52,906 nt of DNA from Paracoccus sp. (in: a-proteobacteria) (GCF_030604785.1 NZ_JAUVVF010000024.1:1-52906); one strand, 5' to 3'; counted from the stretch's first letter, positions 17,719-26,339 are shown. A program made the numbers and translations. The notes: a model not told the origin generated them from the sequence alone.

Positions 17719-18138
17719 CTACTCGATAAGGATAAGGTCGGTAAAACCCGCCTCGCGCAGCAGGTCCATCACCTCGACCAGACGTTGCAGGTCGGCCTCG
17801 TCGCGCGGGCGCAGGATGACGGCGCCGCCATCGGGCATGGCCTCGACCGGCATCAGCTCGGCCAGGGCGGCAGGCAAGGCCTCGGAGGTGATCTCGGCGC
17901 CGTTCAGGCGCAGCGCATCAGGCGCGACATCCAGAAGACGCGGCGGCCCCTGCCATTCCGTCCGGGCGCCGCCGGTGCCGCCCGCGACCGGCAGGACCGC
18001 ATCCATCCCGAAGCGCGAGGCCAGCATGAAAAAGATCAGCAGCAGGAACACCACATCGATCATCGGGGTCAGCGACATCCGCCGGGGATGCCGCCTCGGC
18101 CCCAGATCGAAGCCCTGGTCGTCGTCGGCCAGGCTCAT
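17719..18138 (-). CDS. exbD: ExbD-family proton-channel subunit, Asp form
   Basis: The protein has 139 residues: a short basic N-terminus, one membrane helix with LTPMIDVVFLLLIFFML carrying the conserved Asp28, and a periplasmic domain ending in LLREAGFTDLILIE. In ExbB-ExbD motors this Asp is the protonation site. The ATG at 18138 overlaps the exbB stop (ATGA), which decides the start over an in-frame ATG at 18159 inside exbB. It is followed after three bases by a second exbD in which the Asp is replaced. Confidence 0.92.
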   Translation of the reverse strand: MSLADDDQGFDLGPRRHPRRMSLTPMIDVVFLLLIFFMLASRFGMDAVLPVAGGTGGARTEWQGPPRLLDVAPDALRLNGAEITSEALPAALAELMPVEAMPDGGAVILRPRDEADLQRLVEVMDLLREAGFTDLILIE

Positions 18139-18839
18139 TCCGCGGCCTGCCTCTGCCAAGGCTCGTCCCGCGCCGCATCGGTCTGCGTCGCCGCGCGCGG
18201 CGCCGAAACGAAGACGCGGGTGGCCAGATCCTCAAGATCCGCCTGCAGCCGGTCGCTGATGCTTTCGAACCAAGACAGCGCCACACCGGCGGGGATCGCC
18301 ACCGCCATGCCCGCGGCCGTGGTCAGCAGTGCGACCCAGATGCCGCCCGCCAGATCCGCAGGATCGGCCTGGTTGCCCGAGCTTTGCAGCACCTGAAACG
18401 CCGCGATCATGCCCAGCACCGTGCCCAGAAGGCCCAGAAGCGGCGCGATCGTCGCGATCAGTTCCAGCGCCCGCAACCCCTCGCGCGCGCGATAGAGCGC
18501 CTGTCGCGCCACCCGCGCGGTTTCCTCGCGGGCGGCCTTGTCGTCAAAGGCGGGGTCAAGCGTGGTGCCGATGGCTGCCTGCACGACGCGGGCGCGGGCC
18601 GAGGGGCGGCCCCGCACCTCGGCCATGGCCTCGCGCCAGCGGCCCTCGGACCACAGCTGGATGGCGCGGCGCGAATGGCGCCCGCCCCAGACGCCCAGCC
18701 GCCACAGCGACCACAGCTTCCACAGCACCACCGTCAGCGTCAGCACCGACAGGGCCGCGATCAGCCACATCGTCCAGCCGCCATCCCTGATCATGCCGAT
18801 CAGGGGCAGGGCGGACAGGGTCTCGGTCATCTGGTTCAT
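18135..18839 (-). CDS. exbB: ExbB/TolQ-family motor protein
   Basis: This inner-membrane protein of 234 residues forms the stator-like pentamer with ExbD to energise TonB. It has one N-terminal helix (WTMWLIAALSVLTLTVVLW), a cytoplasmic loop, and the two conserved C-terminal helices with ATIAPLLGLLGTVLGMI and LLTTAAGMAVAIPAGVAL, the MotA/TolQ/ExbB signature. The start ATG at 18839 has AAGGAG upstream. It lies 39 bases downstream of the receptor gene, so receptor, exbBDD and tonB probably form one iron-regulated operon. Confidence 0.93.
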   Translation of the reverse strand: MNQMTETLSALPLIGMIRDGGWTMWLIAALSVLTLTVVLWKLWSLWRLGVWGGRHSRRAIQLWSEGRWREAMAEVRGRPSARARVVQAAIGTTLDPAFDDKAAREETARVARQALYRAREGLRALELIATIAPLLGLLGTVLGMIAAFQVLQSSGNQADPADLAGGIWVALLTTAAGMAVAIPAGVALSWFESISDRLQADLEDLATRVFVSAPRAATQTDAARDEPWQRQAAE

Positions 18840-18878
18840 TCGGTGGCTCCTTGTCTGCCATGCCGCCCGGTGGGCGGA

Positions 18879-20906
18879 TCAGAACGCCTTGGTCAGCGTC
18901 AGTTTGACATTCCGCCCGGCCGCAGGACCGGTCAGCCATGTCGCCGGGGTATAATCGCGATTGGTCACGTTATCGACGCCGAAATTGACCTCGAGGCCCG
19001 GCGCCACGCTGTCGGGCGCGGTCCAGGTGGCGTAGATGTCGTGGACGCCGTAGCCCGACCGATGCGTGCCATCGGCCTTCTCCCGGCCATCGGCCAGGGT
19101 GCTGCGCGCGCCGATCTTCCAGCTGTCGGACAGCCGATAGCCGGCCTGCAGGACCAGCCGGTTGTTCTGCAGCGTGTCCAGCGTGGTGCCGTCCTGATCC
19201 TCGCCCTCGACCACCGAGACCGAGGCGCCCAGCTGCCAGCCCGCGCTGGCATAGCTGGCCTCGATCTCGCCGCCGCGCAGATAGGCGCGGTCGATGTTCT
19301 CGTAGGCAGGGGTGGGGGCGCGGCCATTGGTCCGCACGATCATGTCGCGGATGTGGTTGCGGAACAGCGTCACGCGCAGCGCGGCCTCGTCGCCCTGGGC
19401 CAGCAGGTCGCCGCCCCGATAGCTGAAGCCGATCTCAAGGTTCCGGCCCTTTTCGGTCCTGAGGTCGGGCGAGGCCGCGCCGCCGGCAAAGCCGTCATAT
19501 AGCTCGTCCACGGTCGGGATGCGGCGCACATCGGCGGCCGAACCGAAGACCCGCCACTGATCGTTCAGGCGGTAGATCGCCGCGATCTGCGGCTCGGCGG
19601 CGTTGGTGGACAGGCGGTCATCGCTGACCGTGACGCTGTCCTTGGGTTCGGTCCGCTGCCAAGTCTGGCGCAGACCGGTATTCACGGTCAGCGCGCCGAC
19701 CGTCACCTCGGACAGGGCATAGATCGCGTTCTGCCGCGTGAAGGCCTCGGGATGCGAGGACGAGATCGTCGTCGAGGACCGGTCCTGCCGCGAGGTTTCC
19801 GCGCCGATGGTCAGGTAATGCTCGTGGTCCGCGCCCGACAGGTCCGCGACGTTCCGCACGTTCAGCTTCCACAGCGCGTAATCGCGCCGCCCCAGCAGGC
19901 TGGGCATGATGGGTTCCGCCGCGACCGAGCCCTGCTGCACATCCTTGATCGTGTTCGTGTAGGACAGCGTCACCCGCGTGTCGATCAGCGCATTGTCGGC
20001 GGGGTTGTAGCCCCAGACCAGGCGCGCCGTCTGATCGCGGGTCAGGATGTCGCCCACGCCCCAGCCCGGAAAGTTCGGGAACAGCCCGACCTGCGGGCCG
20101 TCGATCTGGTTGTAATCCTGATCCCTGCCATCGCCTTCCAGATGCAGATAGCTGGCCTCGACGTAATGATCGCCCAGTTGCTGACGCGCTTTCAGCAGCA
20201 GGTTCGGCGTTTCCGAATTCGACCGCACGATCGTATTACCGTCGGCATCCTCGGTCTCGCCCAGCTTGCGCCATGCAAGGCCCGCGACCGCCTCGAACCC
20301 GTCGGTCGGGCGCCAGCCCCAGACCGCGCTGGCCAGCGCCGTGTCGGGGTTGCTGGCATAGCCCAGACGCACGCGCCCGCCGCTGGTCCGGCCCTCGGCG
20401 ATCAGGTCGCCCGCCTCGATCGTCTCCATCGCGATCACGCCGCCAAGCGCGCCCGCGCCATAGAGCGTGGACGACCCCGGCCCGCGCAGCACCTCGACCC
20501 GTTTCAGGAAGTCGGGTTCGACGAACAAAGACCCCTGGCGATAGCTTTCGTAGTATTTCCGCTCGCCGTCGATGATCTGGACGATCCCGGCCTCGGAGGC
20601 GGCCGATCCCGTCGCGCCGAAGCCGCGGATGTTGAAGCCCTGCCCGAAGAACCCTGCCGAGCCCACGCCCTGAACGCCCGGCACTGTCGCAAGAACGTCC
20701 CCGATCGTGCCGGGATTCAGGTCGTCAAGCTGGTCCTGATCCACCACCGTCACCGATTGCGGCACTGACGAAGCGACCTTTTCCGTGCCCGCGCGCAGGA
20801 CGATCGGGTCCAGCATCAACCCGCGTGCCTGTTCCTGCGCCAGCAGAGGCGTCGTCATCAGTGTTGTTCCCAGCAGAGCGGCCAAGGCCGTCAAGTTTCC
20901 ACGCAT
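18879..20906 (-). CDS. hmuR: TonB-dependent outer-membrane receptor, probably heme (HmuR-like)
   Basis: The protein has 675 residues with a signal peptide (cleavage after LLAQ or nearby). A TonB-box-like DPIVL is followed by a plug domain (QSVTVVDQDQLDDLNP, QGFNIRGFG, LRGPGSSTLYGAGALGGVI). A 22-strand-type barrel ends in a terminal Phe. The heme-receptor FRAP and NPDL boxes appear in altered form as RRIPTVDELYDG and SPDLRTEKGRNLEIG. The ATG at 20906 has AAAGGGA upstream and is preferred over the ATG at 20927. It is divergent from hmuSTUV and shares an iron-box-like element, so heme is the likely substrate. A siderophore role is not excluded, since this is the only receptor in the block. Confidence 0.88.
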   Translation of the reverse strand: MRGNLTALAALLGTTLMTTPLLAQEQARGLMLDPIVLRAGTEKVASSVPQSVTVVDQDQLDDLNPGTIGDVLATVPGVQGVGSAGFFGQGFNIRGFGATGSAASEAGIVQIIDGERKYYESYRQGSLFVEPDFLKRVEVLRGPGSSTLYGAGALGGVIAMETIEAGDLIAEGRTSGGRVRLGYASNPDTALASAVWGWRPTDGFEAVAGLAWRKLGETEDADGNTIVRSNSETPNLLLKARQQLGDHYVEASYLHLEGDGRDQDYNQIDGPQVGLFPNFPGWGVGDILTRDQTARLVWGYNPADNALIDTRVTLSYTNTIKDVQQGSVAAEPIMPSLLGRRDYALWKLNVRNVADLSGADHEHYLTIGAETSRQDRSSTTISSSHPEAFTRQNAIYALSEVTVGALTVNTGLRQTWQRTEPKDSVTVSDDRLSTNAAEPQIAAIYRLNDQWRVFGSAADVRRIPTVDELYDGFAGGAASPDLRTEKGRNLEIGFSYRGGDLLAQGDEAALRVTLFRNHIRDMIVRTNGRAPTPAYENIDRAYLRGGEIEASYASAGWQLGASVSVVEGEDQDGTTLDTLQNNRLVLQAGYRLSDSWKIGARSTLADGREKADGTHRSGYGVHDIYATWTAPDSVAPGLEVNFGVDNVTNRDYTPATWLTGPAAGRNVKLTLTKAF

Positions 20907-20972
20907 CTTCGTCCCTTTGCGTCGCATGTCCGCGCTGGCATCGGGCTGGCGTCTTGCGTCGCGTAAGGAATC

Positions 20973-20987
20973 TGACTAAAGATGTCA
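20973..20987. promoter_or_regulatory. iron-box-like operator (TGA-N9-TCA), heme-uptake promoter
   Basis: TGA, nine bases, TCA stands near the middle of the 140-base gap between the divergent hmuR and hmuS genes, 66 bases from one ATG and 59 from the other. It matches the half-sites and spacing of the element at 12566-12580 in the siderophore promoter. The surrounding 25 bases are AT-rich compared with the region. The likely regulator is of the RirA/IscR (Rrf2) type, inferred from the motif only. Confidence 0.6.
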
Positions 20988-21046
20988 AGAATAGCGTCCA
21001 GCCCGTCAGCCAGATGCCCCCGAACTGCATTGGATCGAGGCCTGAC

Positions 21047-22084
21047 ATGAACGACCTGACGCCCGCGCGCCTGCGCGAACTGAAACGCGACGCCGCCCTG
21101 CGCCCCTATGACCTTGCCGCGCAGCTTGGCCTGTCCGAGGCCGCCCTGGTCGAGGCCGAGCTTGGCCATGGCGCAACCCGCATCGACCCGATTCCGGGGC
21201 GCCTGATCCCGGCGGTGCAGGCCCTGGGCGAGGTGATGGCCCTGACGCGCAACCGGTCCTGCGTGATCGAGAAGATCGGCACCTACAATGACTTCCATGA
21301 CGGCGATCACGCCGCGATGACGCTGGACCCGGAAATCGACCTGCGGATATTTCCGCGCCACTGGGTCCATGCCTTCGCGGTTCAGCTGGACACGCCATCC
21401 GGAACGCGCCGGTCGGTGCAGGTCTTCGATGCGGCGGGCGCTGCGGTCCACAAGGTGCATCTGCGCGAGACCAGCGATCTGTCAGCGTGGGAGCGGCTGC
21501 GGACGGATCTGGCGCTGCCCGATCAGCACGGGCTGTCGGAATACGCCCCAGCCCCCGCCCCCGAAGGCGCCCGCATCGCGCCCGACCGGGCTGACGCCCT
21601 GCGCACCGAATGGGCGGCGATGACCGACACGCACCAGTTCAACACGCTGGTCCGGCGGCTCAAGATGAACCGGCTGGGCGCCTATCGGCTGGTGCGCGCG
21701 CCCTGGGCGCGGCCTCTGGCGGTGGCGGCGTCGGATGCGATGTTCCGCGCCCTGCTGGATCAGGGCCAGCAGGTCATGCTGTTCGTCGGCAATATGGGCT
21801 GCATCCAGATCCATTCCGGCCCCGTGCAAAGCCTGAAACCGATGGGGCCGTGGCTGAACGTGATGGATGCGCGCTTCAACCTGCATCTTCGCGCCGACCA
21901 TGTGGCCGAGGTCTGGGCGGTCGAGAAACCCACCAGGCGCGGCCCGGCCCTGTCGGTCGAGGCCTTCGACGCGGCGGGCGAGCTGATCTGGCAGTGTTTC
22001 GGCATGCGTCCCGAAAAGGGCGGCGATGCCGAGGGCTGGGCGGCGCTGGTCGCGTCCCTGCCGGGCGTCGAGGTCCCCGCATGA
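21047..22084 (+). CDS. hmuS: hemin-degrading/transport factor HmuS
   Basis: This cytoplasmic heme-binding protein of the HemS/ChuS/PhuS family has 345 residues. It has the two-repeat layout: repeat one has NRSCVIEKIGTYNDF and HAFAVQLDTPSGTRRSVQVFDAAGAAVHKVHLR; repeat two has MLFVGNMGCIQIHSGPV and LNVMDARFNLHLRADHVAEVWAVEKP. The ATG at 21047 has GAGG upstream. It receives heme from HmuTUV and either degrades it or passes it on. Its stop overlaps the hmuT ATG (ATGA), making hmuSTUV one coupled operon with the iron box in front. Confidence 0.95.
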   Translation: MNDLTPARLRELKRDAALRPYDLAAQLGLSEAALVEAELGHGATRIDPIPGRLIPAVQALGEVMALTRNRSCVIEKIGTYNDFHDGDHAAMTLDPEIDLRIFPRHWVHAFAVQLDTPSGTRRSVQVFDAAGAAVHKVHLRETSDLSAWERLRTDLALPDQHGLSEYAPAPAPEGARIAPDRADALRTEWAAMTDTHQFNTLVRRLKMNRLGAYRLVRAPWARPLAVAASDAMFRALLDQGQQVMLFVGNMGCIQIHSGPVQSLKPMGPWLNVMDARFNLHLRADHVAEVWAVEKPTRRGPALSVEAFDAAGELIWQCFGMRPEKGGDAEGWAALVASLPGVEVPA

Positions 22085-22920
22085 GGGGTGCGGCGCTTCT
22101 GCTGGCGGCGCTGGCCCTGCCCTCGGTCGCGCTGGCCGACCGGGTTCTGGCCCTTGGCGGCGCGGTGACGGAAACCGTTCACCTGCTGGGCCAAGGCGAC
22201 CGGCTGGTGGCGCGCGACACGACGTCGAGCTATCCGCCCGAGGTGCTGGACCTGCCCGATGTGGGCTATGTCCGCGCGCTCTCGCCCGAGGGCGTGCTGT
22301 CGGTGCGCCCCGACCTGATCATCGCCGAGGAAGGCGCAGGCCCGCCCGAAACGGTGGACATCCTGAAAGCGGCGGGCGTCCCGTTCCACCAGATCGCCTC
22401 GGGCGAGGATGAGGCCTCGGTGATCGCCCGGATCGAGGCGGTCGCCGCTGCGCTTGGCACGCCCGAGGCCGCCGCCGCGCCTCTGGCGGCGATTCGCGCC
22501 GATTTCGCCGCGCTGGAGGCCGCGCGCGATGCGGTTGATCAGCCCGCCCGCGTCATGTTCATCCTGTCGCTGCAAGGCGGGCGGGTGCTGGCGGCGGGGC
22601 AGGAGAACGGCGCCGATGCGATGCTGCGCCTTGCCGGCGCCGAGAATGCCGTGACGGGCTTTTCCGGCTACAAGCCCCTGACCGACGAGGCGATCACCGC
22701 CGCCGCGCCCGACATCATCCTGATGATGAACCGGGGCGAGGCCGACAGCGATCACGGCGCCTCGGATGCGGCGCTCTTGGCCATGCCCGCTATCAGCACC
22801 ACCCCCGCCGCGCAGCACGGCCGGGTGATTCGCATGGACGGGCTGTATCTGCTGGGCTTCGGCCCCCGGACCGGGCAGGCCGCGCTGGACCTGCACCGCG
22901 CCCTCTACGAGGCCCCGTGA
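22081..22920 (+). CDS. hmuT: heme ABC transporter periplasmic binding protein
   Basis: The protein has 279 residues with a signal peptide (hydrophobic run then ALA before DRV, about residue 20). The mature start VLALGGAVTETVHLLG and the following LPDVGYVRALSPEGVLSVRPDLIIAEEGAGPPETVDIL are characteristic of HmuT/ShuT/PhuT binders. The C lobe shows LTDEAITAAAPDIILMMNRG. It carries one heme across the periplasm to HmuUV. Start and stop overlap the neighbours by four bases and one base. Confidence 0.94.
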   Translation: MRGAALLLAALALPSVALADRVLALGGAVTETVHLLGQGDRLVARDTTSSYPPEVLDLPDVGYVRALSPEGVLSVRPDLIIAEEGAGPPETVDILKAAGVPFHQIASGEDEASVIARIEAVAAALGTPEAAAAPLAAIRADFAALEAARDAVDQPARVMFILSLQGGRVLAAGQENGADAMLRLAGAENAVTGFSGYKPLTDEAITAAAPDIILMMNRGEADSDHGASDAALLAMPAISTTPAAQHGRVIRMDGLYLLGFGPRTGQAALDLHRALYEAP

Positions 22921-23984
22921 TGGTCGCCACCGAGATGGGCCTGCGCCTCGAAGGCGACCGGCGCCATATCGGGCGCATGGTCGGGATGTGCCTGCTGGCG
23001 GCGCTGCTGTTCGTGTCGGCCCTGTCGCTGATGCAGGGCGCCTCGGGCGTGTCGGGGCTGGCGGTGCTGCGCGACCTGATCGCGGGGCGCGAGGTCGCCG
23101 TGACCGACCGGGTCGTGCTGTTGCAGATCCGCCTGCCGCGCCTGCTGACGGGCGCGCTGGTCGGCGCGGGTCTTGCCGTGTCGGGTGCGGTGATGCAGGG
23201 GCTGTTCCGCAACCCTCTGGCCGATCCGGGCCTGCTGGGCGTCAGCGCGGGCGCCGGGCTGGGCGCCATCGCGGCGATCGTTCTGGGCGGGATGCTGCCG
23301 CCCGCCATCGCGGCCTTCGCGGGCTGGCATCTGGTGCCGCTGGCAGCCTTTGCAGGCGGCTGGGTCGCCATGCTGGTGCTTTACGCGGTGGCGACGCGGG
23401 GCGGGCAGACCTCGGTCGCGACGATGCTGCTGGCGGGGATCGCGCTGGCCGCGATGGTGGGCGCGCTGTCGGGGCTGATCGTCTATTCCGCCGATGACGC
23501 GCAGCTGCGCGACCTGACCTTCTGGGGGATGGGCTCGCTGGCCGGGGCCAGCTGGACCAAGCTGGCCGCCGCCGCTCCCGTCATCCTGGCCGGGCTGGCC
23601 TGCGCGCCCTTTCTGGCGCGCGGCCTGAACGCGCTGGCTTTGGGCGAGGCCGTGGCCGCCCATACCGGCATCCGCGTCCAGCGCGTCAAGGCGGCGGCGA
23701 TCCTGGGAACCTCGGCGGCGACGGGGGCCTCGGTCGCGATCTCGGGCGGGATCGGCTTTGTGGGCATCGTGGCGCCGCATCTTCTGCGGCTGATCCAGGG
23801 GCCGGATCATCGCTGGCTCTTGGTCAATTCCGGCCTTCTGGGCGCGACCATGCTGATCGCGGCGGACATGATCAGCCGCAGCATCGTGGCGCCCGCCGAA
23901 TTGCCCATCGGGATCATCACCGCCGTCATCGGCGGGCCGTTCTTCCTGTGGGTGCTGCTGTCGAACCGCAAGGTGCTGGGATGA
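22920..23984 (+). CDS. hmuU: heme ABC transporter permease
   Basis: This FecCD-family inner-membrane permease of 354 residues has about ten hydrophobic segments. Marks include LQIRLPRLLTGALVGAGLAVSGAVMQGLFRNPLADPGLLGVS and GGIGFVGIVAPHLLRLIQGPDHR, the second being the conserved FVGxxxPHxxR motif that contacts the ATPase. The ATG at 22920 forms a TGATG junction with hmuT; a GTG at 22917 in frame is the alternative. Context between hmuT and hmuV assigns it to heme rather than siderophore or cobalamin. Confidence 0.94.
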   Translation: MVATEMGLRLEGDRRHIGRMVGMCLLAALLFVSALSLMQGASGVSGLAVLRDLIAGREVAVTDRVVLLQIRLPRLLTGALVGAGLAVSGAVMQGLFRNPLADPGLLGVSAGAGLGAIAAIVLGGMLPPAIAAFAGWHLVPLAAFAGGWVAMLVLYAVATRGGQTSVATMLLAGIALAAMVGALSGLIVYSADDAQLRDLTFWGMGSLAGASWTKLAAAAPVILAGLACAPFLARGLNALALGEAVAAHTGIRVQRVKAAAILGTSAATGASVAISGGIGFVGIVAPHLLRLIQGPDHRWLLVNSGLLGATMLIAADMISRSIVAPAELPIGIITAVIGGPFFLWVLLSNRKVLG

Positions 23985-24769
23985 GCCTGACCGCATCCGC
24001 CCTGCAGGTCGCGCTGTCGGGGCGCATGGTCCTGCACGGCGTCGATCTGACCGCTAAGGCTGGGCAGGTGACGGCGATCATCGGGCCGAACGGCTCGGGC
24101 AAGACGACGCTGATGCGCGCGCTGACCGGCGAGGTCGCGCCGCAGGCGGGCCGCGTCACGCTGAACGGCGCCGACATCGCCGGCCAGCCGCCCGAGGCGC
24201 TGGCCCGCCAGCGCGCCGTCCTGCCGCAGCACAGCGCCATCGGCTTTCCCTTCACCGCGTCCGAGATCGTGGGCATCGCGCTGGACGGGCTGCCCATCCC
24301 CGCCACCGAGCGCGCCGTGCTGATCCGTGCCGCCCTGGCCGAGGTCGGACTGGCCGGTCATGCCGGGCGGCTGTGGCAGGACATGTCGGGCGGCGAGCAG
24401 CAGCGCGCGCAACTGGCCCGCGCGCTGGCCCAGATCCGGGCGCTGCCCCGCCCGGACGGACCGCCCCGCTGGCTGATGCTGGACGAGCCCGTCAGCAGCC
24501 TTGATATCGCGCACCAACTGGCCGTGATGCGTCTGGCGCGCCGGCACGCGCAGGCGGGCGGCGGCACGGTGGCGGTGATGCACGACCTGAACCTGACCGC
24601 GATGGCCGCCGATCACGTCCTGCTGCTGCAATCGGGCCGCGTCCTGGCCGAGGGACCGCCCGATCTGGTCCTGACCGACCGGCTGCTTGAGCGCGCCTAT
24701 GGCTGCCCCCTGCGGGTGCGCCACGCCCCCGATCAGGGCGTCTGGCTGCTGCCGCAAAGCGCGGCCTGA
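23981..24769 (+). CDS. hmuV: heme ABC transporter ATP-binding protein
   Basis: This 262-residue ATPase has Walker A GPNGSGKTTLM, a Q-loop in VLPQHSAIGFPF, signature DMSGGEQQRAQLARALAQ, Walker B WLMLDEPVSSLD and the switch His in AVMHDLNLTAMAADH. The inserted ALPRPDGPPR before Walker B is usual for HmuV. The ATG at 23981 overlaps the hmuU stop (ATGA). A hairpin straddles its stop and ends the operon before mobA. Confidence 0.95.
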   Translation: MSLTASALQVALSGRMVLHGVDLTAKAGQVTAIIGPNGSGKTTLMRALTGEVAPQAGRVTLNGADIAGQPPEALARQRAVLPQHSAIGFPFTASEIVGIALDGLPIPATERAVLIRAALAEVGLAGHAGRLWQDMSGGEQQRAQLARALAQIRALPRPDGPPRWLMLDEPVSSLDIAHQLAVMRLARRHAQAGGGTVAVMHDLNLTAMAADHVLLLQSGRVLAEGPPDLVLTDRLLERAYGCPLRVRHAPDQGVWLLPQSAA

Positions 24770-24785
24770 AGGGGGCTTGCCCTTC
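24768..24785 (+). terminator. putative terminator hairpin after hmuV
   Basis: GAAGGG-GGCTTG-CCCTTC forms a six-base-pair stem that begins within the hmuV stop codon region. It has no U-tract. Placement at the end of hmuSTUV and before mobA suggests partial termination. Confidence 0.4.
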
Positions 24786-24811
24786 CACGGCGCCTTGCCC
24801 AATCTGGCGCG

Positions 24812-25417
24812 ATGATGATGCCCGTGACGATCCTGGCCGGGGGCAGCGCCCGGCGTATGGACGGCGCTGCCAAGCCGCTTCTGCCGCTTGGCGGGCGGCC
24901 CATTCTGACGCATCTGCTGGACCGGCTGCGACCGCAGGCGGGTCCGGTCGCGCTGAACGTGAACGGTCCGGCAGGGGCCTATGCGGGCCATGGCCTGCCG
25001 ATCCTGCCCGACCCGGTCGAGGGCCGGCCCGGTCCCCTGGCCGGGGTCCTGGCGGCGATGGATTGGGCGGCGGGCCTGGGGGCGCCCGCCGTGGTGACGG
25101 TGGCGGGCGACACGCCCTTTCTGCCCGCCGATCTGGTGGCGCGCCTGACGCGGGCGGCGGGGCCTTCGGGGCTGGCGGTGGCGGCCAGCGGTCAGGGCGC
25201 GGCGATCCGCGATCATCCGGTTATCGGGCTCTGGCCGGTGGCCCTGCGCGACGATCTGGCCGTGACGCTGGCGCGCGGCGAAAGACGGGTGCGCGACGTG
25301 AGCCTGCGCCACGGGGCAGGGCAGGCGGTCTGGGATTGCGACCCGTTCGATCCGTTCATGAACGTCAACACCCCCGCCGATCTGGCCTGCGCCGAGGCAT
25401 TGCTTGCCGCTCTTTGA
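24812..25417 (+). CDS. mobA: molybdenum cofactor guanylyltransferase
   Basis: MobA attaches GMP to molybdopterin to give the MGD cofactor used by DMSO-reductase-family enzymes. The 201-residue protein starts with the nucleotide-binding loop TILAGGSARRMDGAAKPLLPLGGRPIL, then VALNVNG, LPDPVEGRPGPLAGVLAAM, VAGDTPFLPADLV and the terminal FMNVNTPADLA, all MobA blocks. Three consecutive ATGs (24812, 24815, 24818) offer starts; the family usually begins close to VTILAGG. The loop reads RMDGAAK rather than the common RMGxDK. The next gene starts inside its last 14 bases. Confidence 0.94.
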   Translation: MMMPVTILAGGSARRMDGAAKPLLPLGGRPILTHLLDRLRPQAGPVALNVNGPAGAYAGHGLPILPDPVEGRPGPLAGVLAAMDWAAGLGAPAVVTVAGDTPFLPADLVARLTRAAGPSGLAVAASGQGAAIRDHPVIGLWPVALRDDLAVTLARGERRVRDVSLRHGAGQAVWDCDPFDPFMNVNTPADLACAEALLAAL

Positions 25418-26339
25418 CCGGATCCTGATCCTTGACTGGTCGGCCGCCGGAATGCCGCGACGCGGCCGCGATTCGATCTGGATCGGCAGCGACCGCGCTG
25501 CCGCGATCAATCCCGAGACCCGGCAGAGGGCGTGGAAGCTGCTGGGCTGCGCGCTGTCGCGGGCGCGCAAGGCGGACGAGCGGGTTCTGGTCGGCGCGGA
25601 TTTCGCCTTTGGCCATCCAACGGGGCTGGCGCGGCGGATCACCGGGCAGGACGGCGCGCTGGCCCTGTGGGATCATCTGGGCGCGGCCCATCGGGACGAT
25701 GCGCGGAACCGCAGCAATTACCGCGATCTGGCGGCGGCGATGAATCGCGCGCTTGGGCAGCCGGTCTTCTGGGGCGACGGGCGCAAGGAGCCGACGCCCG
25801 ACCTGCCGCGCCTGAAACCCCCGCCCCATCCCGACCTGTCCCCGCATCGCGCGACCGAGGCCGCCAGCGGCGCGGCGCGTCCGAAATCGGTCTTTCAGCT
25901 GGCCGGGGCGGGCGCGGTCGGCGCGCAAAGCCTGACCGGGATCGCCTGGCTGAACCGGCTGCGCCGGGTGCCCGGCCTTGCCATCTGGCCCTTTCAGCCC
26001 TGCGACCCGGCGCGCGTGGTGCTGGTCGAGGTCTATCCTTCGCTGATCGGGCAGGCCGTCCGCGCGGCCGAGGGGTTTGCCTGCCGTGATGCGGCCGAAG
26101 TCACCTTACTGGCCCATGCCCTGCGCCATCTGGACGATGCCGATGCGCTGGCCCCGCTGATGCATCCGCATCCCGCGATCACGGCGCCGGCCGATGAGGG
26201 GCAGATCCTGGGCTTCGGCCATCAGCCCGCGCTGGAGGCCGCCGCCGCCGCCGTGCTGGCGGCCCGGCCCTGGCGGCATCAGCAGCTGGGCGGCGCGGTC
26301 GAACGGCCGACGACCAGTTCCGCCTCGAGCAATTCCTGA
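25404..26339 (+). CDS. uncharacterised protein overlapping mobA (DUF429-like pattern)
   Basis: This 311-residue soluble protein starts FDRILILDWSAAGMPRRGRDSIWIG, with an Asp on a first strand that recalls RNase-H-like DUF429 folds. Further blocks are VLVGADFAFGHPTG, NRSNYRDLAAAMNRAL, KSVFQLAGAGAVGAQSLTG and VVLVEVYPSLIG. The only sensible start is a TTG at 25404, overlapping mobA by 14 bases, since no ATG or GTG fits. Coupling to mobA hints at a molybdenum-cofactor link, but no function is demonstrated. Its last 61 bases overlap the convergent LacI-type gene, so the C-terminal 20 residues (Ser/Thr-rich) may be non-conserved read-on. Confidence 0.75.
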   Translation: MPLFDRILILDWSAAGMPRRGRDSIWIGSDRAAAINPETRQRAWKLLGCALSRARKADERVLVGADFAFGHPTGLARRITGQDGALALWDHLGAAHRDDARNRSNYRDLAAAMNRALGQPVFWGDGRKEPTPDLPRLKPPPHPDLSPHRATEAASGAARPKSVFQLAGAGAVGAQSLTGIAWLNRLRRVPGLAIWPFQPCDPARVVLVEVYPSLIGQAVRAAEGFACRDAAEVTLLAHALRHLDDADALAPLMHPHPAITAPADEGQILGFGHQPALEAAAAAVLAARPWRHQQLGGAVERPTTSSASSNS

